This document shows positions 10,266 to 20,388 of a stretch of DNA of 64,000 bases, one piece after another. The notes under the pieces are model-generated. The model had not been told where the DNA came from, did no database searches, and saw only the letters and a program-made list of their open reading frames with translations. Numbering within the stretch: the stretch's first letter is position 1; each line of letters opens with the position of its first letter. A program made the translations under genes and the position numbers. Origin of the DNA: Eledone cirrhosa (lineage: Eukaryota; Mollusca; Cephalopoda; Octopoda; Eledonidae); contig OZ024743.1 of NCBI GenBank assembly GCA_964016885.1, forward strand, positions 72,946,063-73,010,062. The letters are read 5' to 3'.

Positions 10266-13052
10266 ATATGGCTAATTGAAATCACATCTGTCTTTTCTTC
10301 AAAAGTATGTTCCGTTCCTTCCACAATTCAGTTTCAGTATTTCTATTGTATCTTATATTTCTCATTCTTTACTCCTGATAATGGACAACCGTCCCAAACG
10401 CTATGACTCCTTTCCTACAATATCAAGCAATAAACTAATAAATTTAGTCATCGTACTAAATCGTTTGCTTTCTTGTTTCGTTTACTTTTAGCATCTTAAC
10501 TTACTGGAAACATTGTATTTGCTCCACTTATTTCTCTGTATACATGTCGAGCGTTAACATTTGAGTCATAGATGTTCTCAATGTTTTATGCCTCAGGTTC
10601 GTATCGCCATGTTTGTAATAGTCTTCACGTGAATCATTGACTAGAGGTAGTCCTGTCCATGTAGAGTCGTGTTAGGCAGGTATTAATGTTTGAAGATACA
10701 GAGAGTTTTCTTGACACATGGCGTAACCTTGAAGTACTACATACTGTAGGCTTTCATGATCCAAACTCTAATATCCCGAACGTGTGCAGCGAAATATTGG
10801 TTCAGAATATGTCATAATTATATTTGTTTGTGTAGTCGCCTATATATCTAATTGATTATTGCACAAATATACAAACATGTACTTCGTTTTTGAATTTGTT
10901 TTTCTGAAAACGTGGGTTGAAACAGATATTGTTATACATTGGGAGGGTCATACTGCCAATAAAAACACACGCACCTGTTGATTTTCACTTCAATTTATTA
11001 TAAAATATGGTTGATGGACTTAATTTGGTGTTTTAATGTCCGCACTGCTAAAAATCCCTAACAAATCTCCATTTTAAAGCACGTATTACTGTGTATGTAA
11101 ACGGGGAAGTCATCGTGGACTATTTTGTTTCTACGTGTAGTATTCTCTGAAACAAATAATTGATGGAATGCTTTTGTTCATATCAATAACAACCTCAAAA
11201 ACGTTTATCTGTTAAATATAAGAATCTAAATTGCTTGGATCTGCTTATTTTTCTGAGAAATTATTTCTTCCGAAATAATTTGTTGTGAATAGCAATACTA
11301 TTTATATTTTCTAGATAACAATATCTCCATTGTGTAATAAAAATATGCGATATAACCCTAATGATAATCATTTTCAATTATGTTTTATCTTTCAACGATC
11401 CAGAAATTACTGACCATTTAACTGTTTACTTTGTTATATGTTAGATTGCTTTCCATGTGTGTAAATGTATATCACATATTGAGCAACAATGTTATACATA
11501 ATAGCTCATTGATGTATATTATACATTATAGCTCATGGATGGTTAAGTCCGTATGGATATTCTAAATATAATAAAAAGGCAATATAGAAATCGTTCTCTT
11601 CAGGTCGATTTTATGGTTTCAAACATACAATCATTTTAATCATTTTGTGGCCATATTTCTCTACAGTCCTCGAATGTTATATACCAGTCACCATGAATTT
11701 CTACAGTTCTCGTGTTTCATGTTCAATATCACAATATTTCTCTACAGTCATCAGGTTTAATTTATCAGAGTCACCAGGAATTATTTCAGATTATGTGGAT
11801 TAACTAACATTTAATAAAATTAAATTATTATTTAATATCTAGGATGAAATTATGATACTTAAGACAAACAATCGTGTTTAAATTTGAACAATTTGAGAAA
11901 GGCGGTTCCGTGTAGATTGGTGTTTAAATAGTGAAATTACATTTAAACACATAATATATTAGCGCCGATGGAACCTACTGAATTGCCACCTGTCAGAAAT
12001 ACAATGGGGGAGAACTATTCGGCTAGATGTGTAGATTACACTTTTTGTTACAATCGTAATTTTTTATTTTTTTATTAAGTCATTTATTTTAAGTAATTAT
12101 AAGCAAGACTCTCTTCTATTGACTTTGTCCTTCCTTTTGCTGAGGATTCTATTAACTAACGAAAACATGGGCTTCATTAAATTAATGTTTGTCAGGTGAA
12201 GAACGTTTAATTCAGAAATACATCTAGAATTAGCGATATCTAATAATGAGTTGTTTCTCCCTTCTGCATGATATATCGTGTTTATATACATTCCTTTCAA
12301 TAATGATTTCTTAGGAAATTAAACAGCTGAAAATTAATAAGAAATTTGAAATCTCCAATGAACCATCAATGATCTCATTCATTTGCCATGTGTTTGGGTG
12401 ATCTTGTTGCCCAGACACATTAACACTCACGCAATCAGACAAACGGGTTATAGTGGTTGCTCATAGAAGATAACAATCCCATTATCGTAACATGTGTACG
12501 TATATATCAATATATATTTACGTACAGGTATTTGAATGTGAACAAGAAATTAAATGAGACTTTGCAGCATTCATTTCTTTCAAGTGGACATCAGTGTAGT
12601 AAACGAAGTAGAATAATTACTTAGATTTGGAAAACGAAATCTTTCTAAGTGTTTCTGTACTGCACAAGCTGTACAGGTAGCTACACTGCGGCTGTCAACA
12701 AATGAATAATTTATTTTGACTAAGCTTGGCAGAAGTTTACACTCAACAGCAACCGAACAGTATCCCAAAATGTGTATATTACAGTAAAGCTTTAAATATA
12801 TCGAATAATTTGTTGACATTTAACGTAATGTTCACACTGAATCTTCTTGTTACTCTGCATTGCAGCCATTCCTGCTCGATGTTTCTCTATTTTATTCCTA
12901 TAAGTTTTTCTAATCATCCCCAACATTCTCCAATCTCCTGACGCTATTTACCTAACTGAGTTGCTACAGTGGCGATATATAATAGACCTCACCCTCCATT
13001 GAAATTATCATAGATAAGGATAACACGCAGGAACACAAACATACACAACCCG
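10266..13052. other. AT-rich DNA, mostly unannotatable
   Basis: There are no coding signatures. The only recognisable piece is a copy of the GGGAGGGTCAT terminal repeat at 10917-10999, listed separately. Short ORFs in this stretch have no recognisable domains and I treat them as chance. Confidence 0.6.
10917..10999 (+). repeat. Dispersed copy of the PLE terminal repeat (GGGAGGGTCAT family)
   Basis: The segment with 'ttgggagggtcatactgcca', then 'aacacacgcacctgttg' and 'cacttcaatttattata', matches the outer ~75 bp of the inverted terminal repeats of the Penelope-like element at 51.56-55.84 kb. It is a solitary end without PLE coding sequence. Confidence 0.7.

Positions 13053-13109
<57 letters not shown>
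13053..13109. repeat. (TA)n microsatellite
   Basis: A (TA)n tract of about 56 bp. Similar tracts bound most of the foldback elements downstream. Confidence 0.95.
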
Positions 13110-13111
<2 letters not shown>

Positions 13112-13439
13112 TAGAATTAGGATTTAGCTTCAAACATACCTGTAGACAGATATGTATTGGAATTTCGTATTTCTAACGAAATACGGTATGTTTATAGATA
13201 AATATTTAGAAAGCCGTAGCTATGCAAGGGAGCCGTAGCTCAAGTCTAGCAGTTGCAAGAGTGGGATGGATCGTCCTAATGAGGAGTGTTTAAGTTCGAA
13301 ATACATCGGCGATTGTGCCCCTTGCTTCTGCTTGACACGACCAAGGAGAGATAGCCCGGGTGGTTTGCATACCTAAGGCTTTATATATATATATATATAT
13401 ATACATATAGTTTTTATATAACAGAAAACAGTGTCTTTC

Positions 13440-13567
13440 AATAACCTTTCACCTTGGCATAAGCTAGTTCCGTGACGGCGATGAATATGTTTTGCAAGGT
13501 TTTTGATATGAAAATTGATATGGCAATATTGTAGCAATATGACCCTCCCCAAATATAACAATATATA
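13440..13567 (-). repeat. Dispersed copy of the PLE terminal repeat family, inverted
   Basis: Contains 'atgaccctccccaaatataa' preceded by 'cggcgatgaatatgttttgc' and 'ggcaatatt'. The same blocks occur at 51.41-51.54 and 55.93-56.0 kb. It ends in a (TA)n tract directly before the 13.58-kb foldback. Confidence 0.65.
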
Positions 13568-13618
13568 TATATATATATACAGGAGGCTGGACTGTTGCAA
13601 ATCCTTCAATGGTTTATT

Positions 13619-13676
13619 ATACTATGATCACTTCAATGACCGGGTTCAGTATGAATCCGGTGACATCATCAGGTAT
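13619..13676 (-). ncRNA. Hammerhead-ribozyme-like motif, left arm of foldback 1
   Basis: The inverted copy of the motif at 13850-13907 has the same core and stems on the minus strand (CUGAUGA complement at 13666-13672). The ribozyme-like unit therefore sits in the 3' arm of either strand. Confidence 0.5.
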
Positions 13677-13849
13677 TCAAAATATAATAAAGGAATATAA
13701 CAGATAAAATCCATGGGGCTGAAAATCAGAGACAAGAGGACGACCGACTATTTAGCAGCTTCTACCTCGGTAGAATAGTCGGTCGTCCTCTAGTCTCTGA
13801 TTTTCAGCCCCATGGATTTTATCTGTTATATTCCTTTATTATATTTTGA

Positions 13850-13907
13850 ATACCTGATGATGTCACCGGATTCATACTGAACCCGGTCATTGAAGTGATC
13901 ATAGTAT
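13850..13907 (+). ncRNA. Hammerhead-ribozyme-like motif, right arm of foldback 1
   Basis: Hand fold: stem I AUAC (13850-13853) with GUAU (13904-13907), extended distally by further pairs after an internal loop; core CUGAUGA 13854-13860; stem II 13861-13891 (ACCGG-type helix with one C-C mismatch and U·U at its base); GAA 13892-13894; stem III GU/AU closing a GAUC loop (13895-13902); cleavage-site base A13903 in an AUA triplet. Position 15.1 is G rather than the usual A, which may weaken it. Confidence 0.5.
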
Positions 13908-14114
13908 AATAAACCTTTTAAGGAGTTACACCAGTCCAGCCTCCTGTTATTTTATAATAATTAACTAGGTACTCGCACCACCAACTACACTAAAGAAGAC
14001 GGGTGAGTTGCATTACGTTGAGTGCTCACCATAATATTAATCGAGGTTGACCATACGGAATGACCAGTTCTATCCAGTGGTGAACCAACAAATCTAAATA
14101 AATATATATCTATA

Positions 14115-14147
<33 letters not shown>

Positions 14148-14154
<7 letters not shown>

Positions 14155-14784
14155 AATAAGGGCGCTGCGGAGTTGCAAATGGGTTACATATGAAAAAAGT
14201 TTGTCCTTCATCAGTGATCTTCCAACCATCATAGGCACTTCATCGCTTTAAAGACCATATACCTCCGGTTGGTGCGAGCAACGGCTAAAAAAAGTCGTTG
14301 GGACACGTAAATAAAGAGGACGCGAGTGTAAACAAACAAAATGGTGAAGCAACAGTAGGTGAGGAAGAAGGAGAAAAGTCCCAAATTTCTATGAATTTAA
14401 ATTCGGTGAAATCGTGAACGAGAGAATAAAGACCATAAAACCTGGTTGAAATGTGAGCAAGGAAGGAATTTCGCACAGGTCTAACGGGAGGAAGAAGGGG
14501 TCTGGTCTGCGAATTCGGTAAACATAAGTTCTGTGAAATCGTAGACGAGAGAGAGAAAAAATTCCGACCAGCTTGGCCGAGCGTGCGAGAGAAGAGAATT
14601 ACGCACAGGTCAAACGGGAAGAAAGAGGATGAGGAGAGGTAGTGACAGAGAATGAGTGATTGAAGGGTGAGGAAGAGGCTAACAGAGAGAGAGACTGCTA
14701 GAAAGGGTAAAGATACATAGAACGAAAAAGACGAGTAGCAGCAGAGGAAAAGATATGTGTAAATATGATAATAAGGGCGCTGCG

Positions 14785-14790
<6 letters not shown>
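14148..14790. repeat. Unidentified unit bounded by a 23-bp direct repeat
   Basis: 'tgataataagggcgctgcgg' occurs at about 14150 and again at about 14765, bounding about 640 bp. Inside, two related blocks of about 110 bp (about 14399-14500 and 14508-14632) share 'gcacaggt', 'aacggga' and 'gtgaaatcgt'. Both edges sit next to (TA)n tracts. I do not recognise a family, and there is no coding sequence. Confidence 0.5.
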
Positions 14791-14818
<28 letters not shown>

Positions 14819-15006
14819 AGATCAGAGCAAACATCACGGACGCTCTATCTCAAAATTATTTTTGAAAAGCATTAGAAATGCGCAACCGGTAAAACTTAAA
14901 ACCAAAACTTAATACTAACCAATACTATTACTAATTATCACTTATTCCTAATTAAACTATTTTTAACTGCGAACACTTTGTCAGCATTTTCTATTCCGTT
15001 TACCAC
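14819..15006 (+). repeat. Half-copy of the 17.4-kb foldback family
   Basis: 'agagcaaacatcac', 'gaaaagcattagaaatgcgc' and 'cctaattaaactatttt' are shared in order with the right arm of the foldback at 17391-17738. The left arm is missing. It lies between (TA)n tracts. Confidence 0.8.

Positions 15007-15092
<86 letters not shown>
15007..15092. repeat. (TA)n microsatellite
   Basis: A long (TA)n tract upstream of the large inverted repeat. Confidence 0.95.
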
Positions 15093-15094
<2 letters not shown>

Positions 15095-15227
15095 GATAAA
15101 TCTACCAAGAGTTTACGGTAGTGTCCAATCCGTATGAAGAACTCAATGTAATCCGGATATCATGGAAAGAAGAGATGCAATGAAAAATCACTTTCGGTGA
15201 AAGATAAACGGAAAACAGAGTCAAGAT

Positions 15228-16256
15228 AAAATATTAAAAAAATAATGAATAAAACAATGAAGCAGTTCCTTATATTAAACAAAAAAAGTTCATTATTTAA
15301 CGATCGTTTCTAGGATATATATGTGTTAGAATTGGCATGCATATTCAACAGATCTATGTACAAAATTATACAAAATTATACAAACTATCAAAATTAAATA
15401 TACATACCAAACACATATATATGCCGTCTTCAGAAATAATGAAATATATTTATTGATAATAACAACAATTCAAAATTAGAGGTCTGTTTGGGAACAGAGT
15501 TCAAATTGACCAATGAAAATACAAAAAGTTTATACAGTTAGGTGTGTGTATACTTTCTGTATCTGGATCTAAATGTGTGTGGCAGTGTTTATGTGCGCGC
15601 ATTAATATCCATATGCTTATGATAATGGTATATACACACATATATATATGTGTGTGGGGGTGTATGTGTGTATGTATGTTTGTGGTTATGTGTATGTGTT
15701 TGCGTATACGCGCGTCTGTGTGTGAATGTACGTATATGTGTGAGTATATGAATGTGTGTATATATTTATTTTATATTTATATATGTGGGTACGTATTTTA
15801 TCTGTAGATTATAAACATACAGAGACATTAGCCTTGAATTTTTGTATTTACATACATCTTTTTGGCAAGCGTATGCATGTGAACATATATCTTTATGCAT
15901 ATCTGTGAACGAAGTTACTTATATGAATATATACACACACCTAACTGTATAAACTTTTTGTATTTTCATTGGTCAATTTGAACTCTGTTCCCAAACAGAC
16001 CTCTAATTTTGAATTGTTGTTATTATCAATAAATATATTTCATTATTTCTGAAGACGGCATATATATGTGTTTGGTATGTATATTTAATTTTGATAGTTT
16101 GTATAATTTTGTATAATTTTGTACATAGATCTGTTGAATATGCATGCCAATTCTAACACATATATATCCTAGAAACGATCGTTAAATAATGAACTTTTTT
16201 TGTTTAATATAAGGAACTGCTTCATTGTTTTATTCATTATTTTTTTAATATTTTAT
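15228..16256. mobile_element. Large inverted repeat (arms ~325 bp, loop ~375 bp)
   Basis: The left arm (15228-15552) and right arm (15929-16256) are nearly exact reverse complements. For example, 'gaagcagttccttatattaa' on the left appears inverted at about 16203, and 'ggtctgtttgggaacagagt' appears inverted at about 15980. The loop holds TG-rich microsatellite-like sequence. No credible ORF is present. The edges run into AT-rich or (TA)n sequence. The structure is that of a foldback or non-autonomous element, or of a recent inverted duplication. The motif CTGAAGACGG in the right arm resembles a hammerhead 5' core, but I find no matching GAA half. Confidence 0.9.
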
Positions 16257-16547
16257 ATATATATATATATATATTATTATTATTATTATATTAAATTATG
16301 TTATTTACTTATGTTCAGATACGGAGCAAAATCGGTACCTAAGATTTCAAGAGTCAATATTAACCATATCACCAGAATATAAGAGGGATCAAAATTGCGA
16401 CCTATCTTCATGCGCGTAAACGAGTTTATAAAATACCGTTAAAAGTAATGCTTCACGTGTAACTTTCTCCAATCAAAAATATTTTTCATATACTTCCTTT
16501 TTTAATATTCATATAGCAGAATAAAGTGACCCGCATTTAATTCAATA

Positions 16548-16663
<116 letters not shown>

Positions 16664-16700
16664 ATTAAATAAATGGAAACTATATTTATAAAACCATATT

Positions 16701-16766
16701 TATTTCATTATATATATTTCAGGGATATCATATTAACAATATGTTATGCCTTCTTCAGACAAAATA
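16701..16766 (-). ncRNA. Hammerhead-ribozyme-like motif, left arm of foldback 3
   Basis: An exact inverted copy of the 16874-16939 motif. The complement of CUGAAGA is at 16752-16758, and the stem I strands are at 16701-16708 and 16759-16766. Confidence 0.6.
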
Positions 16767-16873
16767 CAATATAAACAGTCTTATAAATAAATAGATACGA
16801 CATACCTTTCAATCGACTTGCATTTGGGAAGTTGATTTGGCAGTATCAACTTCCCAAATGCAAGTTTATATTG

Positions 16874-16939
16874 TATTTTGTCTGAAGAAGGCATAACATA
16901 TTGTTAATATGATATCCCTGAAATATATATAATGAAATA
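16874..16939 (+). ncRNA. Hammerhead-ribozyme-like motif, right arm of foldback 3
   Basis: Hand fold: stem I UAUUUUGU (16874-16881) with AUGAAAUA (16932-16939), 8 pairs including two G-U; core CUGAAGA 16882-16888; stem II 16889-16919, a 14-position helix (AGG/CCU, AUA/UAU and CAUAUU/AAUAUG separated by C-C and A-A mismatches) with a 3-nt loop; GAA 16920-16922; stem III from AUAUAUAU 16923-16930; cleavage base A16931 (AUA). All core positions fit the CUGANGA/GAA consensus. Stem III is weak and AUA is a slow-cleaving triplet in known ribozymes. Confidence 0.6.
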
Positions 16940-17069
16940 AATATGGTTTTATAAATATAGTTTCCATTTATTTAATATCATAAATATACTCCAAATACTT
17001 GTTGAGTGCTTTTATATCAGTTATAAATATTTACTCGTTGTTAACCCAACAATTTAAATATAATTTTCC

Positions 17070-17106
<37 letters not shown>

Positions 17107-17109
<3 letters not shown>

Positions 17110-17296
17110 CGAAGGAAATGTGGTAAGGAACCAGATAGACCATAACGCACCAAAGTACTCAATACTTAGGGTAGTAGAGTGGGTAATAGGAACAAGTAGG
17201 ACCCCAACGGCTGAGCTCAAGCCGTTTCGATGGCTAATTCTGTCCAGAATTTGCCGTCGAAACGGCTTGACCTCAGCCGTCGGAGTCCTACTTGTT

Positions 17297-17302
<6 letters not shown>
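17107..17302 (-). mobile_element. Hairpin element, GTAGGACCCCGACGG family, copy 1
   Basis: A hairpin with arms of about 55 bp ('gtaggaccccaacggctgag' and its complement) plus a single-copy tail of about 90 bp on the left ('gaaggaaatgtggtaaggaa', 'agtactcaatacttagggta'). It is bounded on both sides by (TA)n. Copies with the same tail-hairpin layout lie at 25416-25623 and 51082-51293. Confidence 0.85.
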
Positions 17303-17367
<65 letters not shown>

Positions 17368-17390
17368 GAGGTGTAACACACGAGTTGTGA

Positions 17391-17732
17391 TATATTAGTA
17401 AAAGGAAAAGAAAATGCTGACCAATTTTTCCCAGTGAAAAATAGTTTAATTAGGAATAAGTATAAATTAGTAATAACTATTGGTTAGTATTCATTTTAGT
17501 ATTAAGTTTTTACCGGTTGCGTATTTCTAATGCTTTTCAAAAATTTGATTAGAGCAAACATCACGAGCGCTCTATCTCAAAATAGTTTTTTGAAAAGCAT
17601 TAGAAATGCGCAACTGGTAAAAACTTAATACTAAAACTGAATACTAACCAATAGTTATTACGAATTTATACTTATTCCTAATTAAACTATTTTTCACTGG
17701 GAAAAATTTGTCAATATTTTCTTTTACTTTTA

Positions 17733-17738
<6 letters not shown>
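17391..17738. mobile_element. Foldback element 5
   Basis: Inverted arms 17391-17545 and about 17583-17738 share 'cctaattaaactatttttca', 'gaaaagcattagaaatgcgc' and 'taccggttgcg' (right arm 'cgcaactggta'). The loop is about 37 nt. A half-copy lies at 14819-15006. It is flanked by (TA)n, and I find no hammerhead core. Confidence 0.85.
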
Positions 17739-17769
<31 letters not shown>

Positions 17770-17773
<4 letters not shown>

Positions 17774-18278
17774 AAATTTCGCTCTACATGGCTGAATACA
17801 ATAAATGTAATCTTGGTTTTTCGAATATTAATAAAGGTTTCTTATGTAGGCACAAGGACAGCAATTTGGAGGAGGGGAAATTCAATTAAAATCGACCCCA
17901 GTGCGTGACTGGTACTTTATTTTATCGACCCCGTAAGGATGAAAGGCAAAGTTAACCTCGGCGGGATTTGAACTCAGACTGTAAAGGGACGTAACTATGC
18001 TAGAAAGCATGGCGTCCAACCCTCTACCAATACTGCCAATTCACCGATTAATAATAACATTCGATTTGTTTGCAATTTTGCAAACAAGCCTCAATTTTAT
18101 AGCCATCTCAGTTCGCATGCCAACACTAGAGCAAGAATGAAGTGTTCATTCTACTGTCATGGCAATAAAATGTAGGTTTGTTTGCAAAATTGCACACGAA
18201 TCGAATGTTATTATTAATATTCGAAAAACTCAGATTACATTTATTGTATTCAGCCGTGTAGAACGAAATTTCCTTTTT
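17770..18278. mobile_element. Foldback element 6 interrupted by a SINE
   Basis: The left arm is split by the SINE at 17838-18048. Its parts ('atggctgaatacaataaatg' and 'gattaataataacattcgat') pair with one continuous right arm at about 18165-18278 ('gaatgttattattaatattc', 'atttattgtattcagccgtg'). Removing the SINE restores colinearity, so the SINE inserted after the palindrome formed. Confidence 0.85.
17838..18048 (-). mobile_element. Cephalopod-type tRNA-derived SINE, copy 1
   Basis: On the minus strand it reads with a tRNA-like head (A-box-like 'ggcagtattggtagagg', B-box 'gagttcaaatcc') and the body 'ggggtcgataaaataaagta'. A short AT-rich repeat (attaataa) flanks it and may be the target duplication. 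The 3' tail differs somewhat from the other copies (contains 'aattgaatttcccctcctcc'). Confidence 0.9.
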
Positions 18279-18496
18279 TATTTGAATTTGGCAAAGTCGG
18301 CCATTTATCGCTCGTATACAGGAAACTGACTGCGAGTCTGCTGATATGCAAATCTGGCTGATAAGTGGATCAGCTAATATGCAGATCTGAATGATCAGCC
18401 AGTTTGCTAATATGCAAATCAGGCCGATCAGTCACTGTGTACTTTTGAAAATAGCATATATTTTCACTATATCTGACAGTTTGGTAGGTCAACAGT

Positions 18497-18546
18497 GAGC
18501 TGTACTGATGAAGGGTGATACCCAGAAACATTAGTGTCTGCAGTTC
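18497..18546 (+). ncRNA. Type-I hammerhead ribozyme candidate
   Basis: Hand fold: stem I GAGCUGUA (18497-18504) with UGCAGUUC (18539-18546), 8 consecutive pairs; core CUGAUGA 18505-18511; stem II GGGU/ACCC closing a GAU loop (18513-18523) with an unusual A·A at the 10.1/11.1 position; GAA 18525-18527; stem III ACA/UGU with UUAG loop (18528-18537); cleavage base C18538 (GUC-like triplet). The short stem III is the form known from Penelope-like elements and animal retrozymes. It lies between repeat pieces, directly upstream of a second copy of the foldback 6 arm. Confidence 0.65.
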
Positions 18547-18672
18547 TGTTCGCATGCCAACACAAGAGCAAGAATGAAGTATTCATTCTACTGAATTAGC
18601 TATAAAATTGAGGCTCGTTTGCAAAATTGCAAACGAATCGAATGTTATTATCAATATTCGAAAAACACAGAT

Positions 18673-18675
<3 letters not shown>
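18543..18675 (+). repeat. Second copy of the foldback 6 right-arm sequence
   Basis: 'ttcgcatgccaacac', 'agagcaagaatgaagt' and 'cgaatcgaatgttattat' repeat the order seen at about 18110-18240. The copy ends at a (TA/TG) microsatellite. Confidence 0.8.
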
Positions 18676-18676
<1 letters not shown>

Positions 18677-18754
<78 letters not shown>

Positions 18755-18783
18755 TGTGTGTGATGTGTGTTGTGTGTGTGTGT
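18677..18783. repeat. (TG)n microsatellite
   Basis: A (TG)n tract of about 100 bp with few interruptions. Confidence 0.95.
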
Positions 18784-18881
18784 CAAGATAAATTAACCGA
18801 GCCATAGACTCGCGTTATTCCCTGTCAATAATGTGCTCAAAGGTAAAGGAATCCTGAGCTCTTCAAAATACAATATGAAGA

Positions 18882-18894
18882 AAGGATAACACAC

Positions 18895-18937
<43 letters not shown>

Positions 18938-19511
18938 CCATCAATAAAACAGGGAAACCACCAGTGTATGGAATCTATAACCTACGGAAGGTAGGATAGA
19001 CACATAATAATTAAAAATACAAATCACCTCTATAACTATATATCACACACTTACAAATCCAAAGATATTTGTTTCGCCAAAAAATTATTGACTGAAATGG
19101 AAACACCTATGGGTCATGAGCGTGTGTTAGGCTGATACATTCCAGACAACTCTAAGAAAATATAACCGTCCTGCAACACGTGGTAGAGAGATATGGCAGA
19201 GGGCATAGAACAGTGAACCAGTGGTATTTGTGGGCTAGAAATGGCAGCCCAAACCCACTGAAAGAAACGTGCTCAACCAAACAGAGAGAGAGAGGGAAGA
19301 TAAGCAGCGAAATATCTAGATTGATATTAGCCATAGACTCGCGTTATTCCCTTTGGATTTGTACGTGTGTGATATATAGTTACAGAGGTGCGTATACACA
19401 TGTTGATTTATATTTTTAATTATTATGTGTATACCCTACCTTCTGTAGATTATAGACTCCATACACTGGTGGTTTCTCAGTTTTATTGATAGCACACACT
19501 TTCTCTCTCTC

Positions 19512-19566
<55 letters not shown>

Positions 19567-19590
19567 CTCTCTAGTGTGTTATCCTTTTTA
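18882..19590. repeat. Inverted repeat with (GA)n/(CT)n near its ends
   Basis: The left arm 18882-19062 and right arm about 19352-19590 are reverse complements in blocks: 'aaggataacacactaga', (GA)n, 'aaccaccagtgtatggaatc', 'tacaaatcc'. The ~290-bp loop is unique and contains the motif 'agccatagactcgcgttatt' that also occurs just outside the left arm (about 18801). Confidence 0.8.
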
Positions 19591-20112
19591 CATATTGTAT
19601 ATGTATATATATATATACATATATATAAGTATGTATACGTACATACATATATGTATACAGACGTATAGTAGTATGTTTATACATGCAAACATATATATAT
19701 GTACGTATGGGTTTACCGAACATTTATTATAATGCTCGGTTTGTTTGTAAACAAACAGCCCGATTTATGGTGTTCGGCCACCATCGTTGCCATTTTGTTC
19801 AACACTGACAAAGGAACGATGAACTAGTTTCTAGCGTATTAGCTGTCATCAGCACCGTATACCTTCCTGTCAGTTGATTGAACGTTTGAAAGTATATACT
19901 TTCCTTATGCATATTAACAGCTGAGCAGCCTAATTTGCATGTCGAGTGAGTTAGTCGGTCGGGCGTACCGAAAACGAAAAATGGAAAAAATGAAATTTCA
20001 TTTCTCACTCTTAGTACGGCTGATACTTAAATATAAGTATGTATACGTACATACATATATGTATACCGACGAACAACAGTATGTATATACATATATACTT
20101 GCACACATATAC
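19591..20112. other. Unidentified sequence with a repeated 30-bp TA-rich block
   Basis: 'aagtatgtatacgtacatac' occurs at about 19627 and about 20034, bounding about 400 bp. Inside is 'tgtttgtaaacaaaca', a short palindrome. No gene signal. On the minus strand a CTGATGA...GAAAC sequence (about 19822-19846) superficially resembles a hammerhead but does not form stem I. Confidence 0.4.
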
Positions 20113-20306
20113 GAGGTGTGTAAGAAAAGTTCCAGGACTGATGTTACAAAAGATTTATTTCAAACCTAAACTTCACACTAAGAGTTTTCTCCTTCAAAGT
20201 AATCCCCCTGGAGTCTAATGCACTTTTCCATTCTTTTCTGCCATGCTTGCATGCACTCCTGGGAGGATTCTTCCGGGATCCTTCCTAGTTCCGTCGTCAC
20301 GGCCTT
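20113..20306 (-). pseudogene. mariner-type transposase C-terminus and terminal sequence, remnant
   Basis: Minus-strand translation gives ...ECMQAWQKRMEKCIRLQG-DYFEG, the characteristic C-terminal end of mariner (DD34D) transposases, in one open frame of about 40 codons. Downstream is a candidate terminal inverted repeat with plus-strand start 'acgaggtgtgtaagaaaagt'. The catalytic domain is absent, so it is non-functional. The matching opposite terminus was not found. Confidence 0.8.
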
Positions 20307-20388
20307 CGACGTGTAGCTTCACATGAAATTTACTAACCGATAAACACTGCTATTTAGTGTGGTGACTACCTACGTATTTATCATGAAA

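Larger units (their letters stand above)
13580..13946. mobile_element. Foldback element 1 (near-perfect palindrome) with hammerhead-like cores
   Basis: Two arms of about 170 bp in inverted orientation. The left arm starts 'caggaggctggactgttgca' and the right arm ends '...ccagcctcctg'. The arms share 'ggctgaaaatcagagac' and 'gaatacctgatgatgtcacc' in inverted form. The loop at about 13753-13772 is only some 20 nt. There is no coding capacity. Both arms carry a CUGAUGA-containing hammerhead-like fold. A stretch near the outer end differs between the arms ('aaatccttcaatgg' versus 'ttttaaggagttac'). Confidence 0.9.

Noticed and set aside
15990..16100. CTGAAGACGG in the large inverted repeat as a hammerhead core
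   Set aside because: No GAA segment follows at a plausible distance.
19800..19890. Minus-strand CTGATGA...GCTAGAAAC resembling a hammerhead
   Set aside because: Stem II has only three pairs with C·A at its base, and no stem I forms next to the core.
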